Notes under the pieces: model-generated
Seen by the model: the letters and a program-made list of their open reading frames with translations, nothing else
Told to the model about the DNA's origin: nothing
Database searches by the model: none
Source of the DNA: Nostoc sp. FACHB-892
Lineage (GTDB): Bacteria > Cyanobacteriota > Cyanobacteriia > Cyanobacteriales > Nostocaceae
Length of the DNA stretch: 64,000 nt
NCBI RefSeq assembly: GCF_014698795.1
Contig: NZ_JACJTR010000002.1
Location: 124,001-188,000, forward strand
Reading direction: 5' to 3'
Shown here: positions 8,580-17,422 of the stretch, one piece after another
Position numbering within the stretch: the stretch's first letter is position 1
Layout: every line of letters starts with the position of its first letter
Made by a program: the position numbers and the translations under genes

Positions 8580-8750
8580 ATGTCCGCTTGATTACTTATT
8601 AAACCTGAAGAGCCGGAGAAGGTGGGGTTTTGGAGGACTTTTGGCTAATCGGATAACTTGTGTGTACACCGTAGTCCGGCGGGGAGGGGTTCTTTTATGA
8701 TGGGCAATTTGGCGGACATGAAATAAACCGTGGCTTTTTCCACGATTTTA
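8580..8750. ncRNA. Candidate structured RNA, family not recognised
   Basis: A G-rich island inside AT-rich intergenic DNA that can fold into one long interrupted hairpin. Its nested helices are ATGTCCGC (8580-8587) with GCGGACAT (8712-8719); AACC (8602-8605) with GGTT (8688-8691); GCCGGA (8612-8617) with TCCGGC (8675-8680); and GGTG (8621-8624) with CACC (8667-8670). A separate CGTGG...CCACG hairpin (8729-8744), followed by ATTTTAA, could terminate a plus-strand transcript. It matches no RNase P, tmRNA, SRP RNA or riboswitch pattern that I know. Strand and expression are not known. Confidence 0.35.
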
Positions 8751-8834
8751 AGCAAAGCTGTACTAAGTCGCTTGAGTTGTCAGCCTTTGTTTGTAGAGGT
8801 AGTGGCTTTAGCCTAAGGACTGATGAACCGTCAA

Positions 8835-9503
8835 TTAAGAGCGTTGACCGGTGACAATATATGCTACCCTTTGACCGATATTAGTTGCATGATCTGCCAT
8901 GCGTTCCAGACAACGAATTGCCAGTGCTAGCAGCACAATTGGCTCGACTACGCCTGGTACATCGCGTTGTTGGGCTAAAGTCTGATAAACGCGATCATAC
9001 GCATCGTCTACAGTATCATCTAAGTGCTTTAAACGACGCCCACCGCCTTCATCTAAATCTCCCAAAGCCTTCAAGCTAGTTGCTAGCATCGACTGCGCGT
9101 GAAGGGACATAGCTTCAATCTCTGGCAAAGACGGATGAGGCGCGTAAGGAAAAATTTTAATTGCAATCTCAGCTAAATCCTCAGCATAATCGCCAATGCG
9201 TTCTAAGTCTCGCACTAGTTGCATAAAGGCACTCAAGCAGCGCAAATCTTGAGCTGTAGGCGCTTGCAACGTCATAATCGCCGTACAGTCTGATTCGATT
9301 TGTCTATAAAAGCGATCAATCTTTTTATCTAATCGGGGAAGTTCCTCAGCTGCTGTTAAGTTACGAGCAAATAACGCTTGGTGGCTGAGGCGAAATGATT
9401 GTTCTACCAAAGCGCCCATGCGTAATATATCGCGTTCTAAGCGCCTAATGGCGCGTGCGAGTTGAGGTCTTTGAGGATTAGGACTATGATGGACAGCTTT
9501 CAC
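8835..9503 (-). CDS. phoU: Phosphate-signalling regulator PhoU
   Basis: Protein of 222 residues made of two PhoU three-helix repeats. Each carries the conserved acidic metal-binding motif: 'DLERIGDYAEDLAEIA' in the first repeat and 'CLERMADHATNIGQRV' in the second. PhoU relays the state of the Pst phosphate transporter to the histidine kinase and holds it inactive when phosphate is plentiful. It is the last gene of sphR-sphS-phoU: its start is 36 bases after the sphS stop, on the same strand. Confidence 0.93.
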   Translation of the reverse strand: MKAVHHSPNPQRPQLARAIRRLERDILRMGALVEQSFRLSHQALFARNLTAAEELPRLDKKIDRFYRQIESDCTAIMTLQAPTAQDLRCLSAFMQLVRDLERIGDYAEDLAEIAIKIFPYAPHPSLPEIEAMSLHAQSMLATSLKALGDLDEGGGRRLKHLDDTVDDAYDRVYQTLAQQRDVPGVVEPIVLLALAIRCLERMADHATNIGQRVAYIVTGQRS

Positions 9504-9539
9504 ACTTGTTGTCTCAAAGGTGAAGAGAAGAAGATACTA

Positions 9540-10859
9540 TTAACTATAGTCTTGGCTTAAAGAGTTTGCCATAACTTCACAAAATTGGATTTGCATCCAC
9601 GCACCACCAGTTTCTGGATGGTTCATAGCTTTGATTGAACCACCGTGGGCAAGAATAATTTGCTCAACGATCGCTAAACCTAAACCATTGCCAACGATCG
9701 CTCCTATAGAGTTACCATCTTGTGGAGAATGGGTTCGAGCCTTATCTCCTCGATAAAATCGCTCAAAGATGTGAGGTAAATCTGCCTCAGAAAATCCAAC
9801 TCCAGAATCAATAAGATTTATTTCGAGGATTGAGGAAGCGGCATCATTATCCTTTGTTGATAAGATTTTTGCTTCAACGCGAATACTTGTACAAGGCAGA
9901 CTGTACTTAATGCTATTGTCTAGCAAGTTGAGAAAAACCTGATAAATACGGGCTTGGTCTGCCCTAATCCAAAGTTTTTCTGGGCCAGAATAAGAAAGAG
10001 ACAGATGTTGGCGCACTGCCAAGGGTTCTAATGTTTCCCAAACAGATGTAATTAGCGATCGCAATTCTACAGCTTTGGTTTGCAATTGCATGGTTGGGTT
10101 TGCCTCCATTTGGGTGAGGTCTAGCCAGCTTTGCACTAAGTTAATCAGTCGATCAACTTCTTGCATCAAGCGGTTAACCCAGCGATTTAGAGGTGGTTCC
10201 AAGCGGGTTTGTAAAGTTTCCGCAACCAAGCGAATCGAAGTCAAGGGCGTTCTGAGTTCATGCGCTAAATCAGAAAAAGAGCGATCGCGTACTTTATTTA
10301 TATCTAATAGGGGTTGACGATTTTCTAAAAATACTCCTACTTCACCATTAGGTAAAGGCAAGCTAGATGCCCGCAAAGCCAAAGATTTTATTGTTTGCAT
10401 CTCTGCCGCATCATCACGAGATGGATGAAATATCCACTCGCCCGTCTGTGGTGTTTGACAATCACGAGTTTGCTCAATTAAATGGTCAAGTTCATAAGAC
10501 CTTACCAACTCCAGTAACAAGCGCACCTGTTCTGGTTGCCACCTTTGCAAATATAAAATTTCCTGCGCCTGTCGATTGCACCACAGCAGTTGATTTTCTT
10601 CATCCACCTGCAAATATCCCACTGGTGCAAAATCTAGCAGGTCTTGGTAAGTTTGCAACAACTGCTGCGAATCTTGCTGTTGCTGCTTCACCATCGTGAT
10701 TTTCTGGCGCAACGCAGGAATCAGTAGCAGTCCTATCTTATGAGAATGTGAGGTTAACGGTTGGAGTAAGCGCCTCAGGTAGCGGTTAAGTTGAACCTGT
10801 TGCCAAACCCAAAACCCAATGCCTACCGCTAAACCTAGAAAAAATCCCAATAAAAGCAT
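9540..10859 (-). CDS. sphS: Phosphate-sensing histidine kinase SphS (PhoR-type)
   Basis: Protein of 439 residues. One N-terminal membrane anchor (LLLGFFLGLAVGIGFWVW) is followed by a PAS domain (~70-130, 'LLDFAPVGYLQVDEENQLLWC'). The HisKA helix has the phospho-acceptor His200 in 'FSDLAHELRTPLTSIR'. The HATPase domain has the N box 'NLLDNSIKYS', the G1 box 'LIDSGVGF', the F box 'HIFERFYRGDKART' and the G2 box 'GNGLGLAIV'. A single anchor plus PAS with no periplasmic domain is the SphS/PhoR design. It autophosphorylates under phosphate shortage and passes the phosphate to SphR, whose gene lies 53 bases upstream. Confidence 0.9.
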   Translation of the reverse strand: MLLLGFFLGLAVGIGFWVWQQVQLNRYLRRLLQPLTSHSHKIGLLLIPALRQKITMVKQQQQDSQQLLQTYQDLLDFAPVGYLQVDEENQLLWCNRQAQEILYLQRWQPEQVRLLLELVRSYELDHLIEQTRDCQTPQTGEWIFHPSRDDAAEMQTIKSLALRASSLPLPNGEVGVFLENRQPLLDINKVRDRSFSDLAHELRTPLTSIRLVAETLQTRLEPPLNRWVNRLMQEVDRLINLVQSWLDLTQMEANPTMQLQTKAVELRSLITSVWETLEPLAVRQHLSLSYSGPEKLWIRADQARIYQVFLNLLDNSIKYSLPCTSIRVEAKILSTKDNDAASSILEINLIDSGVGFSEADLPHIFERFYRGDKARTHSPQDGNSIGAIVGNGLGLAIVEQIILAHGGSIKAMNHPETGGAWMQIQFCEVMANSLSQDYS

Positions 10860-10912
10860 TTGAGTTGTTAGTTTTTTGGTGATTACTAAAAACTAACAAC
10901 TATCTAAACTAA

Positions 10913-11665
10913 TTATCCAAACCTATAGCCAAAACCTCTTACAGTCACAATATATTCAGGATGACTGGGGTCTTGCTCTAATTTTTCGCGCAACCACCGA
11001 ATGTGAACGTCTACGGTTTTACTATCACCGACGAAATCTGGCCCCCAAACCTGATCTAGCAATTGCTCCCGTGACCACACCCGGCGGGCATAACTCATAA
11101 ATAATTCCAGCAGGCGGAACTCTTTGGGGGAAAGACTCACCTCTTGACCACGAACCAGCACACGACATTCTTGGGGATTCAAGGTAATATCCTTAAATTT
11201 TAATACTGGGAGTTGTGGTAAATTACTTAGGCGTTGGCGACGGAGTAAAGCACGACAACGAGCTACTAACTCGCGCATACTAAAGGGTTTAGTCAGGTAG
11301 TCATCTGCTCCGACCTCTAACCCCAGAACGCGGTCAGTTTCACTACCCTTAGCACTGAGCATTAAAATAGGTACTGGGTTTCCTTGATGACGCAGCAAAC
11401 GGCAAATATCTAGCCCATTGATTTGAGGCAGCATCAAATCAAGAATGAGCAAATCAAAGGGAAGTTCCCCCGAATTGGTTTCAAAACTTTTGAGATACTC
11501 TACAGCAGACCGTCCATCAGGTGCTGTTGTCACCCCATAACCTTCCTCTTCCAGGGCTACAGCTAGCATTTCCTGGATTAATTCTTCATCTTCTACTACT
11601 AGAATCCGGCTGGCTTGTCCAATGTCGGTTCTAGCAGAATATTTGGTCGATTCAGTGGTATACAT
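10913..11665 (-). CDS. sphR: Phosphate response regulator SphR (PhoB-type, OmpR family)
   Basis: Receiver domain with acidic pocket 'VVEDEE', phospho-acceptor Asp76 in 'LLILDLMLPQ' and the conserved Lys in 'DDYLTKPFS'. The C-terminal OmpR/PhoB winged helix has 'LSPKEFRLLELFMSYARRVWSREQLLDQVWG' read in two parts and ends 'TVRGFGYRFG'. I use ATG 11665 (250 aa, MYTTESTK); a TTG at 11701 would add 12 residues without a better ribosome site. First gene of the sphR-sphS-phoU operon; it controls phosphate-uptake and phosphatase genes. No clear tandem Pho box (CTTAACCT repeats) was found upstream. Confidence 0.9.
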   Translation of the reverse strand: MYTTESTKYSARTDIGQASRILVVEDEELIQEMLAVALEEEGYGVTTAPDGRSAVEYLKSFETNSGELPFDLLILDLMLPQINGLDICRLLRHQGNPVPILMLSAKGSETDRVLGLEVGADDYLTKPFSMRELVARCRALLRRQRLSNLPQLPVLKFKDITLNPQECRVLVRGQEVSLSPKEFRLLELFMSYARRVWSREQLLDQVWGPDFVGDSKTVDVHIRWLREKLEQDPSHPEYIVTVRGFGYRFG

Positions 11666-12255
11666 TGATATCACAAAAGTCTGGGACTGTGCTTGTATCA
11701 ATTGGAATGATTGAATCTATTATCTCGTCTTACTGCAACCGTGCTTCCACTAGGGTTAATTCTTTTAGATTTTCTTTACAAAAAGTAACATACGTCACAG
11801 TACCCTTTTAAGCGACTTCCAAAAATCAATGTGGCTGCAAGCTTCTAATAGTCTGACGCAATTACATGAAGGGTTGTCTTGACAAAAGCAGATAAAGTTG
11901 AGTATATTTTCTTTAGTACAAAAATACTATATTTAACCAGAAGAAAAACTATACAGTAGTTTTTTTTGCATGAAGTACAAAGTTATGCATTTTTAAGTAG
12001 GAGATAGAAACTCTTTGATATCTGATGCGTGAGTCCTGCATTTTGTACTTCACTTACTTGCAATCTGCTATATCTAAAAAGCATAAAGACATATATGTGG
12101 AAAATTCGTACTCCCTAAGTGTCCTATGCTGATGATTTACGTATTTACACGGCGTTAAAAATGTTGGTTTAAAAGCTACTCTGATGTCTGCATAGGGTAG
12201 TCTTTGGTATGGCTTGCTACCCAATATATCATTGCCTATTGAAGGGAGTTGGAAG
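11666..12255. other. Divergent promoter region of sphR and the coiled-coil genes
   Basis: 590 bases without a gene. It holds an 11-bp perfect inverted repeat, TGAAGTACAAA (11971-11981) and TTTGTACTTCA (12042-12052), 60 bases apart. This could be a paired operator or an RNA stem in the leader of the coiled-coil genes. Otherwise it is AT-rich. Confidence 0.5.
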
Positions 12256-13239
12256 ATGACTACAGTTGGAGTCAAGGACAGCAAACAACAACTAATGCAA
12301 GCATTTCAACAAATTATTATTCAAAGAAAAAAGCTGGAATCTAAAATAGCAACTAAACAAGAGGAAGCAGAAAAGGCAAAAAGTCAAGAAATTCTACAAG
12401 CAGCTTCTGCATATACAGTTGATAGTATTGTCAAAGGTTTAGCTGATTTACAATTAGAGTTTGGCAGTATTCTCAATGCATTATCTGAAAAACTAGCTCA
12501 GGAAAATTCTAAGTTAGAGGAATTGAACCGAGCTATAGAAATTGAAACTCAACGTCTACAAGAGCTTCAAGAAATTAGAGTTGTAGCGGATACTCTAGAC
12601 ATTTTAAGTCAAGAACACCAAGAAAAACTCAAAACCCTAGAACAAGATACTATCAGCAAAAGGGAAACACTAGAGAAAGAAATTACAATCAGGCGGAAAG
12701 AATGGCAAAAAGAGCAAGCAGAGTATGAAAAACAACTCCAAGTATATAACGATTTGTTAGCTAAAGATCGTCAGCAAGAACAAGAAGAATCACAGTATAA
12801 GTTAGAAACTACTCGTAAAATAAATACAGATAGCTACGAAGCAATAAAACGCCAACAACAAAGGGAAATACAAGAAAATTTTCAAAAGAAAGAGAAAGAT
12901 TGGGCAGAACGAGAAAAGATATTCGCTGATCGTCAACCACTCTTTGGAGATTATCAACAAAAAATAATTACATTTCCTAATGAACTAGAAGAAGCCGTTA
13001 AGAAAGCTAGAGAAGAGGCAATTAAAGAAACCAGCCAAAAAGCTAAAATCGAATCTGATTTATTTGATAAAGAATGGGAAGCTAATAAACAAAGTTATGA
13101 GCAAAAAATTCAATCTTTGGAAGAAACAATTAAGAAACAGTCTGAGCAAATAGAAGGTATTTCTGCTCAATTGCAAAGTGCATTAAAACAAGCACAAGAT
13201 TTAGCTATGAGGGCTTTTGGTAGTTCTAATCCTAAATAG
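12256..13239 (+). CDS. Coiled-coil-rich protein 1 of a tandem pair (candidate ZicK-like filament protein)
   Basis: Protein of 327 residues, almost entirely charged alpha-helix with heptad patterns and rich in Glu, Lys and Gln. There is no signal peptide, membrane segment or catalytic motif. ATG 12256 follows GGGAG with a 7-base spacer. It is a full-length paralogue of the next gene, sharing 'SKLEEL/I', 'WAEREK', 'QSLEETI' and 'QLQSALKQAQDLAMRA'. From memory, Anabaena PCC 7120 has two neighbouring coiled-coil proteins, Alr4504/Alr4505 (ZicK/ZacK), which co-assemble into filaments that keep the trichome straight and lie next to its phosphate-sensing genes. The same order here suggests orthology, but I could not align them. 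Confidence 0.65.
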   Translation: MTTVGVKDSKQQLMQAFQQIIIQRKKLESKIATKQEEAEKAKSQEILQAASAYTVDSIVKGLADLQLEFGSILNALSEKLAQENSKLEELNRAIEIETQRLQELQEIRVVADTLDILSQEHQEKLKTLEQDTISKRETLEKEITIRRKEWQKEQAEYEKQLQVYNDLLAKDRQQEQEESQYKLETTRKINTDSYEAIKRQQQREIQENFQKKEKDWAEREKIFADRQPLFGDYQQKIITFPNELEEAVKKAREEAIKETSQKAKIESDLFDKEWEANKQSYEQKIQSLEETIKKQSEQIEGISAQLQSALKQAQDLAMRAFGSSNPK

Positions 13240-13291
13240 TTATTAATCATAGCATTTTAATCATTTTTAATTCCTGAAAAGGAGGTTTATT

Positions 13292-14371
13292 GTGGTGTTG
13301 AAAAAGCCGACTGATAAGAATACTAAAATAGAAATTCTTCAGGCATATGAGGAGTTATCTAAAGAAAAAGCAGCCCTGAAATTGCAACTCGATCAAGTTG
13401 TAAAAGAAAACCAGTCTGGAACTAAAGAACAGCCTAAATTAGAACAAAAAACAGCTATGACTCAGCTTTCTAGTGTCCAACAGAAGATGAACAATACAAT
13501 TGAAAGCTTGGCGAAGATTCAATTAGGTTTTGGAAGTGCTGCTAATGAATTATCAGAACAGCTAACCACAAAAGCTTCTAAACTAGAAGAAATCAGACGA
13601 ATTTTAGAAGAAGAAATCCAACAATTAACACAACTGCACAATTTAGCAATTTCTGATGATATCTTGGATACTCTCATCCAAGCTTATGAAGATAATACTA
13701 AAGCTTATCAGGAAGAATATAGCCAGCGTTCTGAAGTGTTATTTCAAGAAATATTAGAGCAAAGGAATACTTGGGGAAAAGAACAAGAGGAACAACAACG
13801 GGCGATAAAAGAACGGAATGAAAACTTGAATAAAACTCGGCAACGCGATGCGTCAGAGTATAAGTATAATTTAGAACTCCAGCGACAATTGCAAAGTGAC
13901 GGATACGAACAAGAGCAGAAAGCATTATACAAGCAACTTGAAGAATTACTACAAGAAACAGAAAAACAGTGGGCTGAACGGGAAAAAGCAATTTCTGAGA
14001 GAGAGAAACAATTTGAAGAATTAAAAACAAAGGTAGAAGCTTTTCCAAAAGATAAAGAAGCAGCTATCAAAAAAGCTACAGAAGAAGGCAAAGGCATCGC
14101 CCACTACCAAGCTAAAGTAAAATCAGATTTATATTCTAAAGAAGTTGAAGGGCAAAAACGTTTCTATGAACAAAGATTGCAATCTCTAGAACAAACTATT
14201 ACTAATCAAGAGACACGGATTCAAAATCTTTCTCAACAACTTGAATCTGCTCTCAAACAAGTTCAAGATTTGGCAGTGAAAGCTATTGAAGGTACTTCAA
14301 ATGTTAATTCATATCAGGCAATTAAGGAGATAGCTTTAGAACAAGCAAAAACTCAAGCTAAAAACAAATAA
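13292..14371 (+). CDS. Coiled-coil-rich protein 2 of a tandem pair (candidate ZacK-like filament protein)
   Basis: Protein of 359 residues, again almost all heptad-type helix. It starts at GTG 13292 six bases after a strong AAGGAGG, and 52 bases after the stop of its paralogue, so the two are an operon. Features shared with protein 1 include the central 'WAEREKAISEREKQFEELK', 'FPKDKEAAIKKA', the Tyr-centred 'FYEQRLQSLEQTI' and the C-terminal 'QLESALKQVQDLAVKAIEG'. It has an additional ~25-residue tail. A tandem pair with equal domain plan fits co-assembly into heteropolymers; the ZacK identity is inferred from synteny recalled from memory. Confidence 0.65.
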   Translation: MVLKKPTDKNTKIEILQAYEELSKEKAALKLQLDQVVKENQSGTKEQPKLEQKTAMTQLSSVQQKMNNTIESLAKIQLGFGSAANELSEQLTTKASKLEEIRRILEEEIQQLTQLHNLAISDDILDTLIQAYEDNTKAYQEEYSQRSEVLFQEILEQRNTWGKEQEEQQRAIKERNENLNKTRQRDASEYKYNLELQRQLQSDGYEQEQKALYKQLEELLQETEKQWAEREKAISEREKQFEELKTKVEAFPKDKEAAIKKATEEGKGIAHYQAKVKSDLYSKEVEGQKRFYEQRLQSLEQTITNQETRIQNLSQQLESALKQVQDLAVKAIEGTSNVNSYQAIKEIALEQAKTQAKNK

Positions 14372-14393
14372 GCTGATTTATTTTTGATAAAAA

Positions 14394-14422
14394 TTGTAGA
14401 GACTTAATTTAAGTCTCTACAA
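14394..14422. terminator. Perfect 14-bp palindrome after the coiled-coil operon
   Basis: TTGTAGAGACTTAA and TTAAGTCTCTACAA around one base, 22 bases after the stop of the second coiled-coil gene. GTAGAGAC/GTCTCTAC palindromes are a frequent hairpin repeat in Nostoc-type genomes. It may end the transcript, but there is no T-run. Confidence 0.5.
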
Positions 14423-14438
14423 GGAGCTATAACGCTTT

Positions 14439-14555
14439 TTATTCAGTTTTATCTGGTTTGTTGATATCCGTTGGAGGTTGTGCTTTCTTCTTCTTTGTTG
14501 GGTTAATCTGTGTTTGCTTAAATGTCTGATTGGAATTTTGTTTTTGACTAGACAT
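14439..14555 (-). CDS. Possible 38-aa basic peptide gene
   Basis: Minus-strand ORF from ATG 14555 to TAA 14439 encoding a Lys/Gln/Asn-rich peptide (start MSSQKQNSNQTFKQTQINPT, then KKKK, ending INKPDKTE). No ribosome-binding site is visible. Composition is non-random and hydrophilic, like many small disordered proteins in this group. It could equally be chance, so the call is weak. Confidence 0.3.
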   Translation of the reverse strand: MSSQKQNSNQTFKQTQINPTKKKKAQPPTDINKPDKTE

Positions 14556-14707
14556 AATACTATACTAAATTTTAAAATTTACTACAATCTTATCTACATT
14601 ACAGGTATTGTGGATTACGGAAACATATTGCAGAGAATTTCAGGTCTGTACTTATCCTTCAACTCAGTCTCTCTGGTTTTCTTCGCCACTAGCCCTTTTT
14701 GGCCAAC

Positions 14708-14908
14708 TTAAAGACGCTGACGCTTAGTTAATTCAGAACCAGCAAAAGGCGAAATAGCTCTGCGAATGGTAATTTCATCAAGATTGGCACCAAAGTCAAT
14801 TGCTTCCAAAGCACATATAGCATCTGCTTTTGTCCATCCGTGACTTTCAAGTAGCTTAATAGACTCTGATTTATCGAAGGTAAGAGGCAGTGTTTCGACT
14901 ACGCTCAA
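14708..14908 (-). CDS. Small hypothetical protein with a repeat-derived N-terminus
   Basis: Sixty-six residues. The core 'SIKLLESHGWTKADAICALE' and the following 'AIDFGANLDEITIRRAISPF' read like a compact helical domain. The first ~10 residues, including the TTG start, fall inside a dispersed repeat (14890-14940). This suggests that the repeat inserted into, or provided the start of, an older gene. It may be a truncated remnant. No family is recognised. Confidence 0.4.
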   Translation of the reverse strand: MSVVETLPLTFDKSESIKLLESHGWTKADAICALEAIDFGANLDEITIRRAISPFAGSELTKRQRL

Positions 14909-14940
14909 CCGAAGGGGATCACTGAGCGCAGCCGAAGTGA
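14890..14940. repeat. Dispersed repeat containing CACTTCGGCTGCGCTCAGTG
   Basis: On the minus strand this contains CACTTCGGCTGCGCTCAGTG, plus an inverted related half (TTTCGACTACGCTCAACC). Close copies occur at 27420-27442 and 52451-52473. Confidence 0.7.
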
Positions 14941-15366
14941 CTCCCTGCCTCCTACAATCACGTTTGCTGAAGATAGATTTTGTAGCATATATTACTAGAT
15001 TATTAGTACATTATCTTTATATCAAGAAGCCGGATTCAAGCATAACGGTAACTTTACTAAACTTATCAATGCTGGAGACTACCTAGTTTTTTGTAGTGGG
15101 TGATGGAGATTTGACCAACATCGCACCGCAATACAGGTTTTCTCTGTCTAAAACAAAGCAGTCTCATTATGTACATTACATAAGGTCAGTTGTTTAGATA
15201 ATTTTTTATTGAAAACCCCTTGCTTACCCAGCCAAAAAAAGCTATCTCTGAATGCAAGTTGGTATCATTGTGCAAGACTACCCTAATCTAGTAGCGATCG
15301 AGTTACGATCTTGTTACACCCCTTTTTTGATTTGAGAAGTCCTATTCCAGAATTTTCTGGTTAAAA

Positions 15367-15382
15367 TAGTATATCTGTTCTA
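15367..15382. promoter_or_regulatory. LexA-like operator upstream of recA
   Basis: TAGTATATCTGTTCTA, 60 bases before the recA start. It matches the cyanobacterial LexA/SOS box (RGTAC-N3-DGTWCB as I recall it) at 13 of 14 positions (T instead of C at position 5). This implies DNA-damage control of recA. Confidence 0.55.
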
Positions 15383-15441
15383 CTCAAACTCCCAGAGCAA
15401 CACTCCTTAAAACCATATATTTAGAGGCATTAGAGGCAAGA

Positions 15442-16521
15442 ATGGCTATCAACACCGATACTTCAGGCAAGCAAAAAGCGCTGACGATGGTGCTCAACCA
15501 GATTGAGCGCAGCTTTGGTAAAGGAGCAATCATGCGCCTGGGCGATGCCACCCGGATGCGGGTGGAGACTATTTCCAGTGGAGCGCTCACCCTAGATTTA
15601 GCATTGGGTGGTGGTTTACCCAAGGGGCGGGTAATCGAGATTTATGGGCCGGAAAGTTCCGGGAAGACTACAGTAGCGCTACATGCGCTCGCCGAAGTGC
15701 AAAGAAATGGCGGTGTTGCAGCCTTTGTTGATGCAGAACACGCCCTTGATCCTACTTATGCTGCGGCATTGGGTGTAGATATTGACAATTTGCTGATTTC
15801 CCAACCTGATACAGGCGAATCAGCTTTGGAAATTGTCGATCAGCTTGTTCGCTCTGCTGCGGTTGATATTGTAGTCATTGACTCAGTAGCAGCACTGGTT
15901 CCCCGTGCTGAAATTGAAGGCGATATGGGTGACGCTCACGTTGGTCTGCAAGCGCGGTTAATGAGCCAAGCCCTACGTAAAATTACGGGTAATATTGGGA
16001 AATCTGGTTGTACAGTCATTTTCATCAACCAGTTGCGGCAAAAAATCGGTGTTACCTATGGTAGTCCAGAAACTACTACTGGCGGTAACGCATTGAAATT
16101 TTACGCTTCTGTGCGCTTGGATATTCGCCGAATTCAAACCTTGAAAAAAGGTACTGATGAATTTGGTAATCGCGTTAAAGTCAAAGTTGCTAAAAATAAA
16201 GTAGCGCCGCCTTTCAGAATTGCTGAATTCGACATTATTTTTGGTAAAGGTATTTCTACCTTAGGTTGTCTTGTCGACTTAGCAGAAGAAACTGGCATTA
16301 TTGTGCGCAAAGGAGCTTGGTATAGTTACAACGGCGATAATATCTCTCAAGGACGAGACAACGCCATTAAGTATCTAGAAGAAAAGCCCGAATTTGCTGA
16401 CGAAATTAAGAAACTGGTGCGGGAAAAGCTAGATAAAGGTGCTGTTGTTTCTGCTAACTCTGTAGCTAAAGCCAGTGAAGAAGATGAAGAGGAAGATGTC
16501 GATTTAGAGCCAGAAGAATAA
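15442..16521 (+). CDS. recA: Recombinase RecA
   Basis: Protein of 359 residues, full length for the family. Walker A 'GPESSGKT' is at 69-76, the catalytic region '[19 protein letters not shown]' follows, and Walker B is 'VVIDSVAAL'. The L1/L2 loops are recognisable around '[20 protein letters not shown]' and '[20 protein letters not shown]'. There is the usual acidic C-terminal tail ([14 protein letters not shown]). It catalyses strand exchange in recombination repair and triggers LexA self-cleavage. ATG 15442 matches other RecA N-termini. A LexA-like box lies 60 bases upstream and two hairpin terminators lie downstream. No intein or insertion is present. Confidence 0.98.
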   Translation: MAINTDTSGKQKALTMVLNQIERSFGKGAIMRLGDATRMRVETISSGALTLDLALGGGLPKGRVIEIYGPESSGKTTVALHALAEVQRNGGVAAFVDAEHALDPTYAAALGVDIDNLLISQPDTGESALEIVDQLVRSAAVDIVVIDSVAALVPRAEIEGDMGDAHVGLQARLMSQALRKITGNIGKSGCTVIFINQLRQKIGVTYGSPETTTGGNALKFYASVRLDIRRIQTLKKGTDEFGNRVKVKVAKNKVAPPFRIAEFDIIFGKGISTLGCLVDLAEETGIIVRKGAWYSYNGDNISQGRDNAIKYLEEKPEFADEIKKLVREKLDKGAVVSANSVAKASEEDEEEDVDLEPEE

Positions 16522-16558
16522 AAAATGCGGATTTATTAATTTGCAACTTTTAATATGT

Positions 16559-16591
16559 AGTGGGTTACATAGACAACTAACCCACTTTTTT
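16559..16591 (+). terminator. recA terminator
   Basis: AGTGGGTTA ... TAACCCACT stem followed by TTTTT, 37 bases after the recA stop. Confidence 0.85.
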
Positions 16592-16623
16592 CAAAGTATT
16601 GATGAGTTATAGCAAGCTTAATG

Positions 16624-16661
16624 AAGTGATTGCTCCTATATGAAGAGCAATCACTTTATTT
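16624..16661. terminator. Second hairpin between convergent recA and the FHA gene
   Basis: AAGTGATTGCTC (16624-16635) pairs perfectly with GAGCAATCACTT (16645-16656) and is followed by TATTTTT. Placed 27 bases from the end of the minus-strand FHA gene, it can serve both directions. Confidence 0.7.
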
Positions 16662-16687
16662 TTATAATCGCTATAATATGCAAATTT

Positions 16688-17422
16688 TTAGCTGGGATTG
16701 TATGGTATTTGTCTACTAAAAAAGCGGTCTAAAATTTCTGATTTCTGTTCTGAACTGAAGTCGTCATAACAATCTTCAAACTTTTCAACTAGTCCAGAAT
16801 TTTTAAAAACCTCTGAATTATCACCTAGTTTTTCAGCCAAAGGTTTTGGTCTGTTATGGGCATAAGTAAGCATTTCTACTTGATTATCGCTCTTTCGGTG
16901 CATAAGTTGCATCAATAACTCTATTGCTACAGTTGGTAAAACGCGGCATGTATAATTAATGAAAAAATTAAAAGTTATACTACCTAGACGAATGCGATCG
17001 CCATCTTTGAGCTTGATCGGGCCAAAAGCGCGATTGCCATTCACAAAGGAACCATTAGTACTGTTGAAGTCTATGAAGTAGAAGCCTTGATCATCAATAT
17101 ATTGAATAGCAGCGTGGCGACGAGACATATAGCTATCAGCAATGCAAATACCACTATTGCGATTACGACCGATTGTCCATATATGCTGTGGCTGTTGTAG
17201 ACTTTGACTCTGGTTGTCGCATAAGTTAGTCATCAAATAAACAGCAGCCTTATCTATCACACCATGTACATAACATACATTTATCTTTCTTAACGACGGT
17301 TGAGATAGGTTTTCAAGCTGAAGAATTTCATCTAGAAGGCTGCTGTGGTGTTCATACAACTTGAGGAATACCTGATATAAAGTTAGTCGCCGTTCTATTT
17401 CCGTTTGTGCAAAGTCAGCCAT
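16688..17422 (-). CDS. FHA-domain protein
   Basis: Protein of 244 residues with a forkhead-associated domain at ~80-155. It has all the phosphothreonine-binding landmarks: 'WTIGRNRNSGICIAD', 'MSRRHAAIQYID', 'FIDFNSTNGSFVNG' and 'LKDGDRIRLGSITFNFF'. The N-terminal part is helical ('ERRLTLYQVFLKLYEHHSSLLDEILQLE') and the ~85-residue C-terminus has no recognised domain. FHA domains read Thr phosphorylation by Hanks-type kinases. A Ser/Thr kinase gene lies 600 bases further right on the same strand and is a possible partner (inference). Confidence 0.9.
   Translation of the reverse strand: MADFAQTEIERRLTLYQVFLKLYEHHSSLLDEILQLENLSQPSLRKINVCYVHGVIDKAAVYLMTNLCDNQSQSLQQPQHIWTIGRNRNSGICIADSYMSRRHAAIQYIDDQGFYFIDFNSTNGSFVNGNRAFGPIKLKDGDRIRLGSITFNFFINYTCRVLPTVAIELLMQLMHRKSDNQVEMLTYAHNRPKPLAEKLGDNSEVFKNSGLVEKFEDCYDDFSSEQKSEILDRFFSRQIPYNPS

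Noticed and set aside
11702..11880. Pho box for sphR autoregulation
   Set aside because: Only one loose TTAACCCT-like match on the minus strand; the tandem 8-base repeat array required was not seen.
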